Origin: Sulfitobacter sp. F26169L
Lineage (GTDB): Bacteria > Pseudomonadota > Alphaproteobacteria > Rhodobacterales > Rhodobacteraceae
Length of the DNA: 64,000 nucleotides
Assembly (NCBI RefSeq): GCF_026410285.1
Contig: NZ_JAPMLP010000003.1
Location: forward strand, 310,001-374,000
Direction: 5' to 3'
Shown here: piece after piece, positions 61,786-64,000 of the stretch
Numbering within the stretch: position 1 is the first letter of the stretch
Layout of the letters: every line of letters starts with the position of its first letter
Notes under the pieces: generated by a model
Seen by the model: the letters and a program-made list of their open reading frames with translations, nothing else
What the model was told of the DNA's origin: nothing
Database searches by the model: none
Made by a program: the position numbers and the translations under genes

Positions 61786-63063
61786 ATGAGCGATCTCGAA
61801 GACCCGTCCAAACGTGCCCGCGGCGTTCGCTATGCCCGCGAACTGGAAGATCACCTGAGTTGGCTTGATACGTTCTCCGGCTCTGCGCTGGGGGTGCTGG
61901 CGGTGGCGTCGGGGATATATACTTATCTCGGCGTGTCCTCGCTGCTGGACGACAACGGCGCGATGACAGCTTTTGCCGCGATTGCCTATTCGGTGGCGGT
62001 ATCGGTGGGGATATTTGTGTTCTGGTCCTACATGCTGCGCCTGTTCCCCGCCGTGCGTGGCGCAAGGGCGCGGGTTGCGCTGATGGGCACGATGGCGCTC
62101 GGCTCGATTGCGATTATCGCTATGTCCAGTTGGCTGAACGCTGCGGCATTGGCAGGGTCTGCCGCCGTCGAGCAGCATCTGGCCGAAACCGTTCAGGATT
62201 ATCAGGTATCGCTTGAGCGCGCGCACGAAGTCGCGCTATCCGCCCAGGGGCTTGAACGCGATGTTGCCCGTGTGCGTCAGTCTTTCGAAGACTTGAGCGA
62301 GCAGGAAGCCACCGGCAATCTGTCCGGTCTTGCGGGGCGCGGTGCCGTGTTTCGAGTGCTGCGGCAAAAATCAAGCGAGTTGGCAGGGCTTGAGGCGCAG
62401 ATTGCCTCGCAAACGCCACTGGTGCAATCGGCGTTTTCCGAAGGCAACGCGATTCTGAGTCGGATGCGCGCCCTTACGGTTGAAGCCGGCCCGGTCGAGG
62501 CGCGATCAGTCGAGTTTTCCGAACAGGCGGTGCGTCTGGCGGGCCTGATTACGCAGATGCGGCAGTTGTCGGTTGCCTCGCTGGTAGAGCGCGCGGCGCA
62601 GGATTTGTCGGCCTCTGTTGTTTTGCCCGAACTGGACGGGCGGTCTGCCGAAACGCGCGGCGATCAGGCGGCAACCATCACGTCGGTGCTGGAGGTGTTG
62701 TCGCAGCGCGCCCAAACTTTGGCACGCGCCGCCCAAGCGGTGCAGGCGATGCCCGCGCCCCCTGAAACGACCTATACGCCAATCTCTTCCGCTGATGCGG
62801 TGATCCTTTATGCGCGCAATTTCATTCCCTCTTGGGCCGGTGCCATCGCCATTGATCTGCTGCCTGCGGTTCTGGTGTTTATCCTCGCCATTACCCAAGG
62901 AGCCATTCGCTCAGGCCGCGAAGGCACTGAGGTCGAAGACCGCCTGACACTGGCAGAACTGCGCGCTGCCGTGGCCGTAATGAAGGAAATGGATAGTGCC
63001 ATGAAAGCCGAAGTAGTGGTGACGCCCCCCACGCCATTACCAACAAAGACCGCAGCCGAATGA
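61786..63063 (+). CDS. Membrane protein with long periplasmic or cytosolic coiled coil
   Basis: 425 aa. Three N-terminal membrane helices (about 33-53, 60-84, 103-128), a long coiled-coil region (about 130-350, with QDYQVSLERAHEVALSAQGL and SELAGLEAQIASQTPLVQSA), one more helix (WAGAIAIDLLPAVLVFILAI, about 365-385) and a charged end. Start MSDLEDPSKRARG follows AAGGA. I do not recognise a family. It is ATGA-coupled to a ClpP-fold protease gene, and its promoter region holds the mmcB SOS box. Confidence 0.75.
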   Translation: MSDLEDPSKRARGVRYARELEDHLSWLDTFSGSALGVLAVASGIYTYLGVSSLLDDNGAMTAFAAIAYSVAVSVGIFVFWSYMLRLFPAVRGARARVALMGTMALGSIAIIAMSSWLNAAALAGSAAVEQHLAETVQDYQVSLERAHEVALSAQGLERDVARVRQSFEDLSEQEATGNLSGLAGRGAVFRVLRQKSSELAGLEAQIASQTPLVQSAFSEGNAILSRMRALTVEAGPVEARSVEFSEQAVRLAGLITQMRQLSVASLVERAAQDLSASVVLPELDGRSAETRGDQAATITSVLEVLSQRAQTLARAAQAVQAMPAPPETTYTPISSADAVILYARNFIPSWAGAIAIDLLPAVLVFILAITQGAIRSGREGTEVEDRLTLAELRAAVAVMKEMDSAMKAEVVVTPPTPLPTKTAAE

Positions 63064-63803
63064 ACGTGCAGCCCAAACGAAACCCCATTGGCCGCGTTCT
63101 GGTGGGTGTGCTGGCATTCCAGTTGCTGCTGGCCGCGTTGCTGTTTGTCGGTGATCTGCAAAACGGCTTCAGCCTGCCGCGCATGGGCCCCAAAGCCCCC
63201 GCGCTGACAGAGCCTGTCCGCCCCGGCGACCAGACCCGCCGCTTTTCCCCCAAACGCGCTGTTCCGGGCAGCGACACGCCCCTGCCCGAGCGGTTGACCC
63301 TGACCGTGGTTTCCGGCGGGGCTGCCGTTTTGCTGGAAGGCGCAATTGAAAACGGCGACGCCGTGCGGATCAGCAAACAAATCGAAGACCTGCGCGAAGC
63401 CCCCGACCGCGTGATCCTGAATTCGCCGGGCGGGTCGGTGCAGGACGCGCTGGAACTGGGCCGCGCTTTGCGGCTGGCGGGTCTGGAAACCGAAATGCGC
63501 AGCGGCGATATTTGTTATTCCGCCTGCCCCTACCTGCTGGCCGCGGGTGTAACGCGCACAGTGCCAAACGATGCCTTTGTCGGCGTGCATCAACATTATT
63601 TCGGAAAAAGCACGATATTACCTGCGTTTGCCGCCGTAGAGGACATCCAGCGAGGTCAAGGGCAAGTGATGCGTTATCTGGACCAGATGGGGATTGATCC
63701 GCTCGTCATGCAACACGCACTCGTCACGCCGCCCAACGAAATCTATGTATTGCTGCCCGAAGAACTGGAGCGTTACCGATTTATTGAGAAAGCGGCGCAG
63801 TAG
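63060..63803 (+). CDS. ClpP/crotonase-fold periplasmic serine-protease-like protein
   Basis: 247 aa with an N-terminal anchor (VLVGVLAFQLLLAALLFVGD). The Clp-type fold shows RVILNSPGGSVQDALELGRA (oxyanion glycines), then GDICYSACPYLLAAGVTR with candidate nucleophile Ser about 154, and VGVHQHYFGKS with His about 177 or 179. This is the COG3904-like group. ATGA overlap with the coiled-coil membrane protein suggests a protease-adaptor pair. Substrate unknown. Confidence 0.8.
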   Translation: MNVQPKRNPIGRVLVGVLAFQLLLAALLFVGDLQNGFSLPRMGPKAPALTEPVRPGDQTRRFSPKRAVPGSDTPLPERLTLTVVSGGAAVLLEGAIENGDAVRISKQIEDLREAPDRVILNSPGGSVQDALELGRALRLAGLETEMRSGDICYSACPYLLAAGVTRTVPNDAFVGVHQHYFGKSTILPAFAAVEDIQRGQGQVMRYLDQMGIDPLVMQHALVTPPNEIYVLLPEELERYRFIEKAAQ

Positions 63804-63932
63804 GCCCTTGTTCTGGGCCTGCCGCAGCCCTACCTATGAGGGGTGGCGGGCTCTGCCCTGTTCGATAGACGTTACATTCCAGTGGCCTTAAGCAAATCCG
63901 AGGGAGCTGGCTCTGTTTTAGCCCTGGTTAAT

Positions 63933-64000
63933 TTATCTGGCGCCCACCTGTACATACAGGTCCTCGGGAATACAACTGACCGGCAACGGCGGTCCCGCCA
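63933..64000 (-). CDS. Possible 3' end of a gene entering from the right
   Basis: The minus strand reads AGPPLPVSCIPEDLYVQVGA R then TAA (63933-63935). The composition is coding-like, but only 22 codons are visible and no family can be named. Between 63804 and 63932 I see no gene. Confidence 0.3.
   Translation of the reverse strand, partial: AGPPLPVSCIPEDLYVQVGAR

Noticed and set aside
1-64000. CRISPR array or toxin-antitoxin pair
   Set aside because: No regularly spaced direct repeats and no recognisable toxin partner; the RHH-like gene at 32.3 kb has no adjacent small toxin gene.

Overview
The window reads as chromosomal DNA from an alphaproteobacterium of the order Rhodobacterales, most likely the marine Roseobacter group. 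The supporting signs are a tRNA-His without an extra 5' G and with A73, two alphaproteobacterial SOS boxes (GTTC-N7-GTTC type), a sulfopropanediol catabolism cluster (hpsN-comDE), the imelysin/di-heme oxidoreductase iron cluster with HemP, and several small families typical of Rhodobacterales. Genes are densely packed, often with ATGA or GTGA stop/start overlaps. I see no phage, insertion sequence, integrase or CRISPR array.

Layout, left to right. 1-8.1 kb: SOS-boxed uvrD (cut by the window edge), an FMN-dependent alpha-hydroxy-acid dehydrogenase, a gene-poor 0.6 kb stretch, pyruvate carboxylase, a MAPEG protein and tRNA-Gly. 8.2-15.9 kb: a ten-gene, apparently single-transcript iron block. 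Its promoter overlaps two tandem IscR-type (Iron-Rhodo-box-like) motifs. The order is a 55-aa unknown protein, HemP, a Cys-rich protein, an IrpA-type imelysin, an outer-membrane barrel, Bfd, bacterioferritin, a di-heme DUF1111 oxidoreductase, a second imelysin and a DUF1513 protein. 15.9-19.6 kb: hpsN-comD-comE, divergent from a LacI regulator, with two LacI operators between them. 19.7-24.5 kb: histidine genes hisB-H-A-F-E, interrupted by two opposite-strand genes, one of them frameshifted.

24.5-34.5 kb: a CoA-binding protein, a candidate small RNA, a zinc-ribbon gene without a normal start codon, rlmB, tRNA-Tyr, a CoA ligase-nitronate monooxygenase-Rieske oxygenase operon of unknown substrate, a glycosyltransferase-like gene, a ribbon-helix-helix-like protein whose operator spans its own promoter, and metY. 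34.6-44 kb: a long protein that looks like a PilM/GspL-like head joined to a PilP/GspC-like tail, hpd divergent from an Lrp regulator with matching operators, a Kef-type antiporter, cobT/cobS, carD and fdxA. 44-57.6 kb: a Suv3-like RNA helicase with an S4 protein, TPR and SCP2 proteins, a lipase-like hydrolase, a DNA exonuclease plus ATP-dependent ligase pair, an amidohydrolase, oligoendopeptidase F, a ClbS/DfsB-type gene with an internal stop, a DksA-like zinc protein and a dipeptidase. 57.6-64 kb: rpoH, rluD, tRNA-His, SOS-boxed mmcB, and a membrane coiled-coil protein translationally coupled to a ClpP-fold periplasmic protease.

The strongest candidates for new biology are the two uncharacterised proteins coupled to HemP, the PilM-PilP-like fusion, the coiled-coil/ClpP-like pair, the self-regulated ribbon-helix-helix-like protein and the unassigned Rieske operon. 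All calls rest on reading the sequence and remembered family features; no database search was run.
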